From the NCBI GenBank assembly GCA_964408025.1, contig CAYOXX010000100.1:1-11013 (forward strand): DNA of 11,013 nucleotides, read 5' to 3'. Positions 1 to 6,812 of the stretch are shown here, piece by piece (positions within the stretch are counted from its first letter, which is position 1; each line of letters starts with the position of its first letter). Source of the stretch: CAYOXX01 sp964408025. Lineage in GTDB: Bacteria; Acidobacteriota; DATKUA01. Made by a program: the position numbers and the translations under genes. The notes under the pieces are model-generated. The model was not told the origin of the DNA. It made no database searches and saw only the letters and a list, made by a program, of their open reading frames with translations.

Positions 1-1
1 G

Positions 2-730
2 GCTGGTACCGCGCTCGCCGAAGCCTTGCCGGTCGCCACGGTGCCCTCGACCTCGTTCCTCCGCCGCTTGGCTGCGGGCGGCGCCGAGCGCGGGCTGCAG
101 CCAGCTTGCGCGGCGCTGCTGGCGGGACCCGATCTCGGCGGGGAGGAGTTAGTAGCGGGCGTCGCCGAAGCGCTCTCGTTTCGCCTGCAGAGCGTCCTGC
201 CCGAGGGCCGCCTGCGCGTCCTCGAGCGCCCTGCAAAGCTCGAACCCGGGACCGCAGTGGCTATCGTGGCCCACGGCCGGGCGGGCAGTGGCGGGAGCGG
301 GCAGTCGCGGCTGCTGATGCGGGATCGGCGCGGCAGGCCCGCCTGGATCGGCGCCGACCGCGTGGCGGCGTCGCTCGGGCCGGCTGCCTTCGCCTTCCTC
401 TCCGTCTGTCGCTCGTCGACCGCCGCCGTGGGAGCCGACGACGAGCCGACCGGCCTCGTTTGGCCGCTGCTGGCCGGTGGCTGCCGCTGCGTTGTCAGCA
501 GCCTCTGGGACGTGGAGCCGACCGCGGCCGCCGCCTTCGCGGCGCGGTTCTTCGATTCACTTCACGAGGGCGAGACCGCCGGGCGCGCTCTGGGCCGGGC
601 GATGGGGCGGCAGCGGGGCGATCCGCGATTCCCGAACCTGCGCGACTGGGGAGGATTCGTGCTCTACGGCGACTGGCGCTGGCGGCTCAACCGCCGAGCA
701 GCGCCGGGTCGATCTCGATCAGGTAGTTAG
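2..730 (+). CDS. CHAT-domain caspase-like protein, C-terminal part (5' truncated by window)
   Basis: The frame is open from base 2, so the gene starts outside the window; 242 residues are visible. A TTG at 26 is in frame but nothing suggests a start there. The visible part is a CHAT domain (caspase fold, a cysteine peptidase of clan CD). The catalytic histidine is in AHGRAG (visible residue 91, bases 272-274). The cysteine is in LSVCRSSTA (visible residue 136, bases 407-409), at the place of the family's usual SxCxTG motif. The family's C-terminal block follows: PLLAGGCRCVVSSLWDVEPT, a helix with FFDSLHEGETAGRALGRAM, then DWGGFVLYGDW. Full-length CHAT proteins often carry N-terminal TPR repeats, which would lie upstream. 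The last 44 nt overlap the 3' end of the convergent 271-aa gene. CHAT proteins often sit near ECF sigma genes, as here. The substrate is unknown. The domain call is firm; the biological role is not. Confidence 0.86.
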   Translation, partial: AGTALAEALPVATVPSTSFLRRLAAGGAERGLQPACAALLAGPDLGGEELVAGVAEALSFRLQSVLPEGRLRVLERPAKLEPGTAVAIVAHGRAGSGGSGQSRLLMRDRRGRPAWIGADRVAASLGPAAFAFLSVCRSSTAAVGADDEPTGLVWPLLAGGCRCVVSSLWDVEPTAAAAFAARFFDSLHEGETAGRALGRAMGRQRGDPRFPNLRDWGGFVLYGDWRWRLNRRAAPGRSRSGS

Positions 731-1502
731 CGGCCGGGTCGACACCCTCGAACACAATCCGCGAGAGCCTGGGATCGTGCGTGCGCCGGGCCGGCGGCAG
801 CGTCGACTCCTCGCGGCGCAGCAATGCCGTGGCGACCATGAACCTCTCCCGATCCAGCGGGCAGTTCTCTATCTGCAGCGTAAGGCGCCGCTTGCCGGGC
901 GAGAGGGCGAGGGCGCAGCGGAAGGCCCCGTGCCGGATGGTCGCCTCGTCTACCTGCTGCAGGCCGGCCGACTCGGATTCCAGGCTCGCGGCGGACCGGG
1001 GGCGGATATCGTAGTCGTAGGACGGGTGCCGCTCCTCGACGCGCCAGCGGCCGTGCAGGCACCTCAGCGAGGCCAGTGTCACCGTCCCCCCCTCGACCTC
1101 CTCGCCCTCCATGTCCTCTCCGACTGCCGCGTCGTATCCCGCAGCGGCATCGTGGATCTCGTCGGGCGGCGCTTCGCCTTCTGTGTCCTCTTCGTACTGC
1201 TTAGCCGCTTCATACATCCGCTGGAGCTGCCCGAGCCAACGCCACAGGTTTTCGTCCCGGCAAACGGCCGAGAGCACAAATGCCCTCAGCGGCATCGGCG
1301 TGCGGTCGTTCAGGAAGTCGTCCAGCAGATACAGGTCTATCTGCACGGTAGTCGCCACTGCGGTCGCGGCCGCGATCAGCAGAATCTCCTCTCGCAGGCG
1401 TTCGCAAAGAGCTTTGTCCCGGCGGATATGGCCTATAAGCTCCACAAGTGGGCGGCCGGCGCCGCCGTTTTCGAGGAACCTCTCTACTTCCTCCCAGCTC
1501 AA
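687..1502 (-). CDS. Unrecognised 271-aa protein encoded directly after the ECF sigma gene
   Basis: I do not recognise this family. The start chosen is TTG at 1502, preceded by GAGG eight bases upstream; the ATG at 1516 is out of frame and soon stops. The start lies 10 nt after the stop of the sigma-factor frame, so the two are probably co-transcribed. Residues 1-105 look alpha-helical, with a fairly hydrophobic stretch near 41-60 that is too polar to be a confident membrane span. Residues 103-138 form an acidic, flexible linker (YEEDTEGEAPPDEI, GEDMEGEEVEGG). Residues 139-271 look like a beta-rich domain. Position and helical N-terminus would suit a sigma-binding or anti-sigma-like regulator, or a partner of the convergent CHAT protein. 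There is no HxxxCxxC zinc-finger anti-sigma motif, so this is inference only. The 3' end overlaps the CHAT gene by 44 nt. Confidence 0.72.
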   Translation of the reverse strand: MSWEEVERFLENGGAGRPLVELIGHIRRDKALCERLREEILLIAAATAVATTVQIDLYLLDDFLNDRTPMPLRAFVLSAVCRDENLWRWLGQLQRMYEAAKQYEEDTEGEAPPDEIHDAAAGYDAAVGEDMEGEEVEGGTVTLASLRCLHGRWRVEERHPSYDYDIRPRSAASLESESAGLQQVDEATIRHGAFRCALALSPGKRRLTLQIENCPLDRERFMVATALLRREESTLPPARRTHDPRLSRIVFEGVDPAANYLIEIDPALLGG

Positions 1503-1512
1503 GCTCGATACC

Positions 1513-2028
1513 TCATGTGCGCCGGCCGGAGCCGAGCGTTCGCCGCATGCTGCCGAGCACCCGCTGCCGAGCCCGCTCGGCGCGCTTACGGGCCGTGTCG
1601 ATGTTGGTGCCGATCAAAGAGGCGATCTCTTTCCACTTCAGTAACTCGCAGTAGCGCAGCAGAAACGGCTTCCTGATCTCCTCGGCCAGACCCGAGACGC
1701 TTTCCTGGAAGGCGGCGCGCAGCTGCTTGCCGAAGAGCTCCTTGTTGGAAGGGTGCATCGCAGAACGCTTATCGCCCGCGCCGGCCGCCGGCGCTGGCGC
1801 GTCGTCGGCCACGCTGTAGAGGCGCACCTTGCGCTCTCTCCTGTGGATGAAGCTGAATATCTTGTTCTTGTCGATCGTTACCACCTACGATTTTATGTTT
1901 TCGCAGTGCCGGAGCCTCGCCGGCCCCCGCATGATCTTGAGGAAGGCCCGGCTGAACAGGTCGCGCTGCAAATCATCGGAGATTGCGAATATACGCACAA
2001 AATAATAGACCAGCCGATGATAGCGCAT
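1513..2028 (-). pseudogene. ECF-type sigma-70 factor interrupted by an in-frame TAG
   Basis: Read on the minus strand, one frame holds both conserved sigma regions separated by a single TAG (1887-1885). Before the stop is a region 2 signature: MRYHRLVYYFVRIF, then DDLQRDLFSRAFLKIMRG. After it comes VVTIDKNKIFSFIHRRERK, where ECF sigmas normally read WLxxIARNxxxDxxRRRxR. Region 4 follows with a helix-turn-helix (LKWKEIASLIGTNIDTARKR). The stop falls exactly where the conserved tryptophan (TGG) is expected, so one G-to-A change explains it. I start at ATG 2028, which has GAGG eight bases upstream; this gives 171 codons including the stop, near the usual 170-200. The same frame continues plausibly to TGG at 2058 with no canonical start, so the N-terminus may also be damaged. 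GTG directly after the TAG could restart region 4 alone, but no SD precedes it. Probably inactive; a sequencing error or split sigma factor is possible. Confidence 0.8.
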
Positions 2029-2173
2029 GAAGAGTTCCTCGGCAAGTCGAGGCAGCCATTGCGTCTGGGATCGCGGCCTCGCCGGTCCGCGTCGGACTAC
2101 AAGGCGTGCGGTATGCCGCCGCCGAAGGGAGACGATTCGAGGAAACGGGAATACTAGTTTCCCTTGTCCCGGA

Positions 2174-3175
2174 CTATTCCCGATCGTCCTCGAGAATGTC
2201 GTCGATGTCGGCGCGTAGAACTACCCATTCTTCGGAGTCATCGGATATCTGGATCTTGTCGATCTCGTTCCTCTCGACAAACTGCCGTGCGGCCGCTTCG
2301 GACACGCCCAGGTAGAGGGCCAGATCGCTCGACGATATGAAGACTTTCTTCATCCGGAAGGATAACGCCGCCACCTTCTTCAACGAATCCTTGAGAGTAT
2401 CGAAGCCGGCATCGATTTTCTCCAGCACGTCTTCCATCTCGATCCTGTCGGCCGGCCCCTCCAGGCTGCCTATCTGCATTTTCTCAATCGGGAATGGCAT
2501 GACCGCGCCCTCCTCGGGCAGGGCCCCTTCGGATACGACGGCCGCGTCTACTTTAGCGCTCGCTGCCAGGCCCTCACGCCGCCAGCCCCCGACAGCGCGT
2601 GACAAAAAGCCCCAAACCTTCTCGACCTCCGGCCACAACTGGCCGACAAGCATGACCGAGCACATAGCCGTGAAGAAAAACGGGTCCAGGAAAATCAGGA
2701 CATCCCAGATCTGCCTGCTACTGACAGTCATCTTCAGTATGTCGCTGACAAAGTATGTACTCCCACTTATCGACCAGGCAAGAATCAGAGCGCTCTTCTT
2801 CTTGATAGCATTCGGCATCTCCAACGCTTGACCTAAATTGAAGATGCTCATAGGCAGGTAGTAGAGCAGCACGAGGGGAAGAGGGAAAAACGGAACAACC
2901 ACTAGCGCCAGCAAAGCAAATATCGCCCACCAGGGCTCATGGCCAACTTCCTTTCGCATAACTTCTACATAGGCAAGTAGGCAGAGGAGCTCACCAATAT
3001 TTATTCTTATAAGTGATAATTCGTGCGTGTAAAGCCAGGGGAATATAAGATTAAATAAAGGAAGGATTGAAATAGTCAGGGCGTAGACAGGGAACCAGCG
3101 CAAATGTCTCCAGCGGAAAAGCGCAATTATTCCTATGGAAGCAATGAAAATAGAGTTTAAAATATATAGTGCCAC
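2174..3175 (-). CDS. Membrane protein with cytoplasmic coiled coil and C-terminal excisionase/MerR-like HTH
   Basis: 333 residues from GTG 3175, preceded by GGAG seven bases upstream and beginning 18 nt after the stop of the 70-aa gene. Hydrophobic segments near residues 2-20, 27-49, 55-73, 82-116 (probably two), 124-146 and 155-181 give about seven membrane spans. A polar, Ala/Glu-rich linker follows (about 185-245). Next is a short amphipathic coiled coil (EDVLEKIDAGFDTLKDSLKK, about 248-267). The end, residues 275-330, resembles the excisionase/MerR-type winged HTH: FISSSDLALYLGVSEAAARQ (recognition helix), then EEWVVLRADIDDIL, as in the usual wing followed by a final helix. The design suggests a membrane-tethered DNA-binding regulator or an adaptor using the fold for protein contacts. 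The target is unknown. The sigma-factor gene lies about 145 nt downstream on the same strand. Fold calls are by eye; I do not recognise the full architecture. Confidence 0.82.
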   Translation of the reverse strand: MALYILNSIFIASIGIIALFRWRHLRWFPVYALTISILPLFNLIFPWLYTHELSLIRINIGELLCLLAYVEVMRKEVGHEPWWAIFALLALVVVPFFPLPLVLLYYLPMSIFNLGQALEMPNAIKKKSALILAWSISGSTYFVSDILKMTVSSRQIWDVLIFLDPFFFTAMCSVMLVGQLWPEVEKVWGFLSRAVGGWRREGLAASAKVDAAVVSEGALPEEGAVMPFPIEKMQIGSLEGPADRIEMEDVLEKIDAGFDTLKDSLKKVAALSFRMKKVFISSSDLALYLGVSEAAARQFVERNEIDKIQISDDSEEWVVLRADIDDILEDDRE

Positions 3176-3193
3176 GCCCCGACTCCAACTAAA

Positions 3194-3406
3194 TCATTTG
3201 TCGTTCTCAGGCTCCGGGGGAGGCGGTGGAGGCCCCCAAGGATTGCCGCCGGATTTGACTCCATCAACGATATCCGCCTCGGCCCACAGCCATTGCGAGC
3301 AGACGGCCATCAGGTACCAGGGAACATCTTTGATTTTTAAAACTTTTTCAATTCTTGCTACCAGCGTTACTGTGTCGCCCGGTTTGTACTTCGGTTCGTA
3401 GGCCAT
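3194..3406 (-). CDS. Small 70-aa protein with proline-rich tail, function unknown
   Basis: ATG at 3406 follows an unusually strong purine-rich SD (AGGAGGAGGG, 3411-3420 read on the minus strand), which makes this a real gene despite its size. The body (MAYEPKYKPGDTVTLVARIE ... KDVPWYLMAVCSQWLWAEAD) reads as a small beta-barrel-like fold: GDTVTLVARIEKV suggests a first beta hairpin and the aromatic-rich WYL...WLW segment the core. It ends in GNPWGPPPPPPEPENDK, a flexible tail that could contact an SH3-like or other proline-binding partner. There is no signal peptide or membrane segment. The stop is 18 nt before the GTG of the membrane-HTH gene, so the two are very likely co-transcribed and perhaps translationally coupled. 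No family recognised. Confidence 0.75.
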   Translation of the reverse strand: MAYEPKYKPGDTVTLVARIEKVLKIKDVPWYLMAVCSQWLWAEADIVDGVKSGGNPWGPPPPPPEPENDK

Positions 3407-3977
3407 AAGTCCCTCCTCCTACAAGGTTTTGGTTAACGGGATTTGGTTCCATGTTGCTCTCGCCGTTGCAATCGGGCCTCCCATAACAATAACAGAGGAA
3501 ATTGGATTTGGGAAGACCATATTTCAATTTCGGCTGAAATTCAGACGCGGTTTCGCCTGGCGAATCTTTTTCTGTTTGTGAATATGATTCTCCAATAATC
3601 ATGTTGAGTTGATTTGGCCGCTGGACGCCTTGCCGGGAGCGACCTCATACGGATTTATACCGATTCTCGGAAGTTAACTCCTTTTTGAGATGTTGATTCA
3701 AATAACCAGTAGGACAGTCTCCGCTTAGGCGAACGGCGGATTCCTGTCTGTCGAGGGAGCGAAGTCCCAGCTTAGGATTTCGTAAACAGTAGTAGCGAAT
3801 AAAAAATTATTATGAGAACAGCTACAAAAGAAGAAGCCGTTTCTCAGGGATGGATGTACAAGCGCGCGCCCTCCGCCCGAGGCTGGCAAGTTCAGAACGC
3901 GCCTACAACAGTGTGTATATACTGCAGTTACGCTCGCTCTCAGGCACGGTCCGCCGCGCCATAGAATTGCGGCAGCG
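3407..3977. other. AT-richer intergenic region without a convincing gene
   Basis: This stretch separates the end of the first phosphatase gene from the start of the minus-strand 70-aa/membrane-HTH/sigma group, so it should hold that group's promoter. No box pair good enough to call was found on the minus strand; isolated near-matches (for example TATAAA at 3659-3654) lack a properly spaced -35. It contains the imperfect hairpin at 3712-3749, a direct repeat GCTTAGG (3723-3729 and 3770-3776) and a small GGGA/TCCC stem (3755-3768). Short open frames exist on both strands but lack SD sequences. Base composition is clearly more AT-rich than the flanking genes. Confidence 0.6.
3712..3749. other. 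Imperfect hairpin
   Basis: GACAG (3713-3717) pairs with CTGTC (3744-3748). Inside, TCCGC (3720-3724) pairs with GCGGA (3736-3740) around an 11-nt loop, with a 2x3 internal loop between the stems. No T-run follows on either strand, so it does not look like a standard intrinsic terminator. It could be an RNA structure in the leader of the minus-strand gene group or a weak transcription barrier after the phosphatase gene. Confidence 0.4.
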
Positions 3978-6545
3978 TCAAGCCCTGATGCGGACTGCGA
4001 CGGCGGTGAGGTCGTCCTCGAACTCGGCGACGCCGCGGAAGGAGCGCAGGGTGTCGGCGAGGGTGCGCAGCAAAGCTTCGGGTTCCGCGTCCCCGCTATC
4101 TCCGAGCAGCCGCAGCAGACGGTCGAAGCCGAAGTCGTCGCCGGAGCCGTCGGCCGGCCGCGCCTCGATTACGCCATCGGTGACGATTACGACGGTGTCG
4201 CCCGGCTGCAAGAGGTAGGAGGCTTCTCGGTAATCGGAGCGGTCGGATGCGCCCGGCGGCAGGGGATACGCTTCCATTTCCAGGAATCTGGCCCCGCCAC
4301 CGCGTGAGATGACAACCGGTTCGGGCAGGCCGGCGTTGCTCCAGCGCAGGCTCATGGCGTCCAGATCGAAGACCGCGAACGCCACGGCGGCGAAGGATCG
4401 CGAGTTGGATGTGCGGACCAGGTAGCGGTTGAGTCGCTCCATGGCCTCCGCTGCCGAATCGCTTTCCTCGGCGATGAGGCGCAGCGAGGATATCGTGGCC
4501 GCCATGTTGATGGCGCCGGCCACGCCCTTGCCGACGATATCGCCGACGATGATGCCGACCTTGCGCGGGCCGTACTCGATGAAGGTGTAGAAGTCGCCGC
4601 CGACCTCCATGGCTGGGATGTTGAGTGCGGCGATGGATGCCCCCTCCAGCCGGGGAGGCGACAGCGGCAGCAGGCTGCGCTGGATATCGCGGCCGATCTG
4701 CAGCTCGCGCTGAATTCTCTCCTTCTCGACCGCGGCCTCGGCCAGGCGCATATGCTCGAGGCTGTGCGCCGCCTGGTCGGCCAGCAGGCCGAGGAGCTCG
4801 ATGTCCTCCATGTTGTAGGCGAGCTCGGAGCGCTTGCCGCCGAGGAAGAGCAAGCCAAGGATCTCCCCCTCGGCCTTCATCGGCAGGCAGAGGTCGGCGC
4901 CCACGAGGTTGAACGCGGCCTTGATCGCCTCCGCCGCCGGGGAACTCTCTTCCTCCATCTCCCGCCGGCCCAGGTAGCGCTTGCCGCGCTCGAAGTGGTC
5001 CAGCAGCGTCGCCGTCGACTCGGCGTCCAGCACTGCCGCGCTCGGCGCCTCGGGCACGGCGTGCGCAACCACGGCGGTGGAGTCCTCACTAATCAGTGCG
5101 ATTACGAGGCTACGCGGGTGTACCAACTGCTCGACGTTTTCGGAGGCGATTTCAAGCAGCCGCTCTCTGTCGGCCGCCTTGTCGAGCACCGATACGAGCT
5201 GCCGCAACGTCTGACGGTAGTTGTACTTCTCGCGGTAGAAGCGGCGGTCGACGAACTCCTGTGCGCGGCGCTTGAGCTTGCCGACGGTGGCGCCGACAAC
5301 CACCGCCCAGGCGGCGATCGTCACGTGCTGCACCGTCGGATCGAGGGCGAAACGTGATAAGGCACCGCGCTGACCCGAAACATCCTGTATCAAACCCTGC
5401 AGGAGCAACGGCAAGCCGAAGATGAACGCGAATACGAAGCCGGTCGCCAGCAGGACGGCGCCGGTCACCAGTGCATAGATCAGGCCGCGCCGGATTATCA
5501 GCTCCATTTTCATGGCGCGGTGGCGGACGATGGCGTAGAAACAGGTAACGGGAATGGTGGCAAAAACGATTATGACAAGCCAAGTCAAATAGGGGATATA
5601 GATATTGAGGAAGTCATTGAGAATGCTTATGGTCAAGATGAATCCAAGCGGAATAGCGGTCCCGAAGATGATCCAACGGATACGTCGCTTCTCAATGCTG
5701 TCGCCTGTGCGCACGTAGGTTGCCAGGAGAACTATTACAGTGAGTCCGATGTATAAAAACATGGATGACAAGAGGATATATTGAAGAGATTCAACTACGG
5801 CACTTAGAGCGGGAGGAACCGAATCCAAGAGATATCCGGCGGCCACAGCGGGCACAGCCGTGATCGCAAGAAAGGTAGAAATCGCATAAAGAGTGATAAC
5901 GGTCCACCTTTTCTTCGCCAACTTGCTCTTTTTGGGGAACACCAGGGCGAAATGCAGCGCCGCGGTGATCGCAAAGATCATCTGTAAGATGAGCAGCAAA
6001 GCGAAAAAGATCACCACCGGGTCGTCAAATCTAAATGTCCTCCCTGAGGCGAGGATGAAAGTGCCCATCAGGAGAGAGAATATTCCCCAGGTATTTGCGG
6101 CGGTGTACCTTGGTCGGGCATAAAAGACCCAAAAGCCCATTAAAATGAAGAGAAGTCCCACCAGTGCGAAAGCCAGGTGAATAAAACTGAAAGGCCGCAA
6201 TCCGCTTTGTAGAACGATTTCCGAAATGTCTTCTCCATGCTGGATCTCCAGGCGTACAGCGGCGGAATAGCGCGTCTCGTTCAACCAGGTGTTGACATCC
6301 TCCTCGGTCTCGATCCTGTTGCCGTTGTAGCTGAGTACCGCGTCGCCCTCACGTAGACCGGCGCGGGCGGTGGGGCTGTCCGGAGGAATCCGGGTCAACC
6401 TCGCCTGTCCGGACTCGTCGTCGAACTCCGCATGGATGCCGTACCATGGAGAGAGGTGGTAATAAATGATAATCCAGCCGCTTGAGAGCAGGCAGATTAC
6501 AGCCAGGAGGGCGAAGAATAGTCTCTTGCGCTGGTCAATTCCCAT
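3978..6545 (-). CDS. Membrane PDZ-GAF-PP2C (SpoIIE/RsbU-type) serine phosphatase, copy A
   Basis: 855 residues from ATG 6545. This start is chosen over the TTG at 6572 and ATG at 6551 because it aligns with the paralogue's ATG and puts the first membrane helix at the same distance. Order: TM helix (about 9-31), extracytoplasmic PDZ-like domain (about 34-112; RIPPDSPTARAGLREGDAVL, YNGNRIETEED), eight to nine TM helices (about 122-424), GAF-like domain (about 454-598), helical linker (EKERIQRELQIGRDIQRSLL), PP2C/SpoIIE domain (about 627-855). The metal-binding aspartates are present: GGDFYTF (D651), GDIVGKGVAGA (D669), VTDGVIEA (D790), EDDLTAV (D844/D845), so it should be active. By family, such enzymes dephosphorylate anti-sigma-antagonist (STAS/RsbV-like) proteins in partner-switching pathways; PDZ and membrane parts would sense envelope signals and GAF a cytoplasmic ligand. 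No partner gene lies here. Membrane-coding part is notably AT-richer than the PP2C part. Confidence 0.92.
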   Translation of the reverse strand: MGIDQRKRLFFALLAVICLLSSGWIIIYYHLSPWYGIHAEFDDESGQARLTRIPPDSPTARAGLREGDAVLSYNGNRIETEEDVNTWLNETRYSAAVRLEIQHGEDISEIVLQSGLRPFSFIHLAFALVGLLFILMGFWVFYARPRYTAANTWGIFSLLMGTFILASGRTFRFDDPVVIFFALLLILQMIFAITAALHFALVFPKKSKLAKKRWTVITLYAISTFLAITAVPAVAAGYLLDSVPPALSAVVESLQYILLSSMFLYIGLTVIVLLATYVRTGDSIEKRRIRWIIFGTAIPLGFILTISILNDFLNIYIPYLTWLVIIVFATIPVTCFYAIVRHRAMKMELIIRRGLIYALVTGAVLLATGFVFAFIFGLPLLLQGLIQDVSGQRGALSRFALDPTVQHVTIAAWAVVVGATVGKLKRRAQEFVDRRFYREKYNYRQTLRQLVSVLDKAADRERLLEIASENVEQLVHPRSLVIALISEDSTAVVAHAVPEAPSAAVLDAESTATLLDHFERGKRYLGRREMEEESSPAAEAIKAAFNLVGADLCLPMKAEGEILGLLFLGGKRSELAYNMEDIELLGLLADQAAHSLEHMRLAEAAVEKERIQRELQIGRDIQRSLLPLSPPRLEGASIAALNIPAMEVGGDFYTFIEYGPRKVGIIVGDIVGKGVAGAINMAATISSLRLIAEESDSAAEAMERLNRYLVRTSNSRSFAAVAFAVFDLDAMSLRWSNAGLPEPVVISRGGGARFLEMEAYPLPPGASDRSDYREASYLLQPGDTVVIVTDGVIEARPADGSGDDFGFDRLLRLLGDSGDAEPEALLRTLADTLRSFRGVAEFEDDLTAVAVRIRA

Positions 6546-6625
6546 GTGCATTACCGCGTGCGTTGTGAACAAGAAGTATTATTCACACAAGCTGCAAGGG
6601 CGCAATACGTTTCCTCATTTATCAA

Positions 6626-6651
6626 GACGATTTGCACTCATGTGTTGTTCG
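6626..6651 (-). promoter_or_regulatory. Possible ECF-sigma-type promoter of phosphatase copy A
   Basis: On the minus strand, CGAACA (6651-6646), then 16 nt, then CGTC (6629-6626). ECF promoters typically pair a GGAAC/TGAAC-like -35 with CGT(C/A/T) at this spacing. It sits about 80 nt upstream of ATG 6545. The same arrangement occurs at nearly the same distance upstream of copy B although the surrounding spacer has diverged. Which sigma factor would read it is unknown; the window's own ECF sigma is interrupted. Confidence 0.4.
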
Positions 6652-6706
6652 GACCGCCTGCACGGAAGATTTGATCGCGGAAAAGCTCAGCAGGGCCGGT
6701 AGCGGT

Positions 6707-6796
6707 CATTGCAGCGCGGCTACGAGGGCTCCCTTCTAGGTTGAACTCGTGGACCTGGAACCGGAAAGCTGGTGTTGGCGATGTCGTCAAGCTGCG
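6707..6796 (-). pseudogene. Remnant of the 3' end of the ferritin-like gene
   Basis: About 90 bp matching the last codons and immediate downstream of the ferritin-like gene (9554-9643). The match begins with a 17-nt exact identity (cattgcagcgcggctac at 6707 and 9554) and continues with scattered differences. Translated on the minus strand it still reads FRFQVHEFNLEGSP against FWFQVPEFNLEEEP at the intact gene's C-terminus. The rest of the ferritin gene is absent: the match fades about 17 bp before the stop codon of phosphatase copy B. It has no start and cannot make protein; it is a scar of the tandem duplication that produced the two phosphatase genes. Confidence 0.85.
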
Positions 6797-6812
6797 CACG
6801 TCGCCAGTGGCG

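Larger units (their letters stand above)
3978..6796 (-). repeat. Tandem duplication, unit A (partner: 6813-9643)
   Basis: This segment (phosphatase A, its upstream spacer and the ferritin-gene remnant) repeats 6813-9643. The offset is constant at 2850 bp through most of the coding region and 2847 bp upstream of the start codon. The spacer from start codon to the ferritin-derived motif is 162 bp in both copies (6545 to 6707 and 9392 to 9554). One 80-nt tract is identical (4459-4538 and 7309-7388). Confidence 0.88.

Noticed and set aside
477..1676. A 399-aa open frame on the + strand across the CHAT end and the 271-aa gene
   Set aside because: It overlaps the recognisable CHAT domain in another frame and runs antisense to the 271-aa and sigma genes; its translation is Arg/Ala/Pro-rich with no domain signal, as expected for a GC-rich shadow frame.
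1885..1887. Genome-wide reassignment of TAG to an amino acid
   Set aside because: TAG ends the CHAT, membrane-HTH and ferritin-like genes at their expected C-termini, so general recoding is not credible.
3348..3602. An 84-aa minus-strand open frame with a CYCYGRPDCN cysteine cluster
   Set aside because: No SD precedes its ATG and its end overlaps the strongly supported 70-aa gene by 59 nt in another frame. The cysteine cluster is mildly interesting, but there is no support for translation.
3812..3964. A 50-codon + strand frame (starts MRTATKEEAVSQGW, contains CIYC)
   Set aside because: No SD, only A/T-rich sequence upstream, and an Arg/Ala-rich second half; it may be a chance frame or a gene fragment.
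6546..6572. Alternative upstream start (TTG 6572) for phosphatase A
   Set aside because: The extra residues have no counterpart in copy B, no SD is present, and ATG 6545 aligns with the ATG of copy B.
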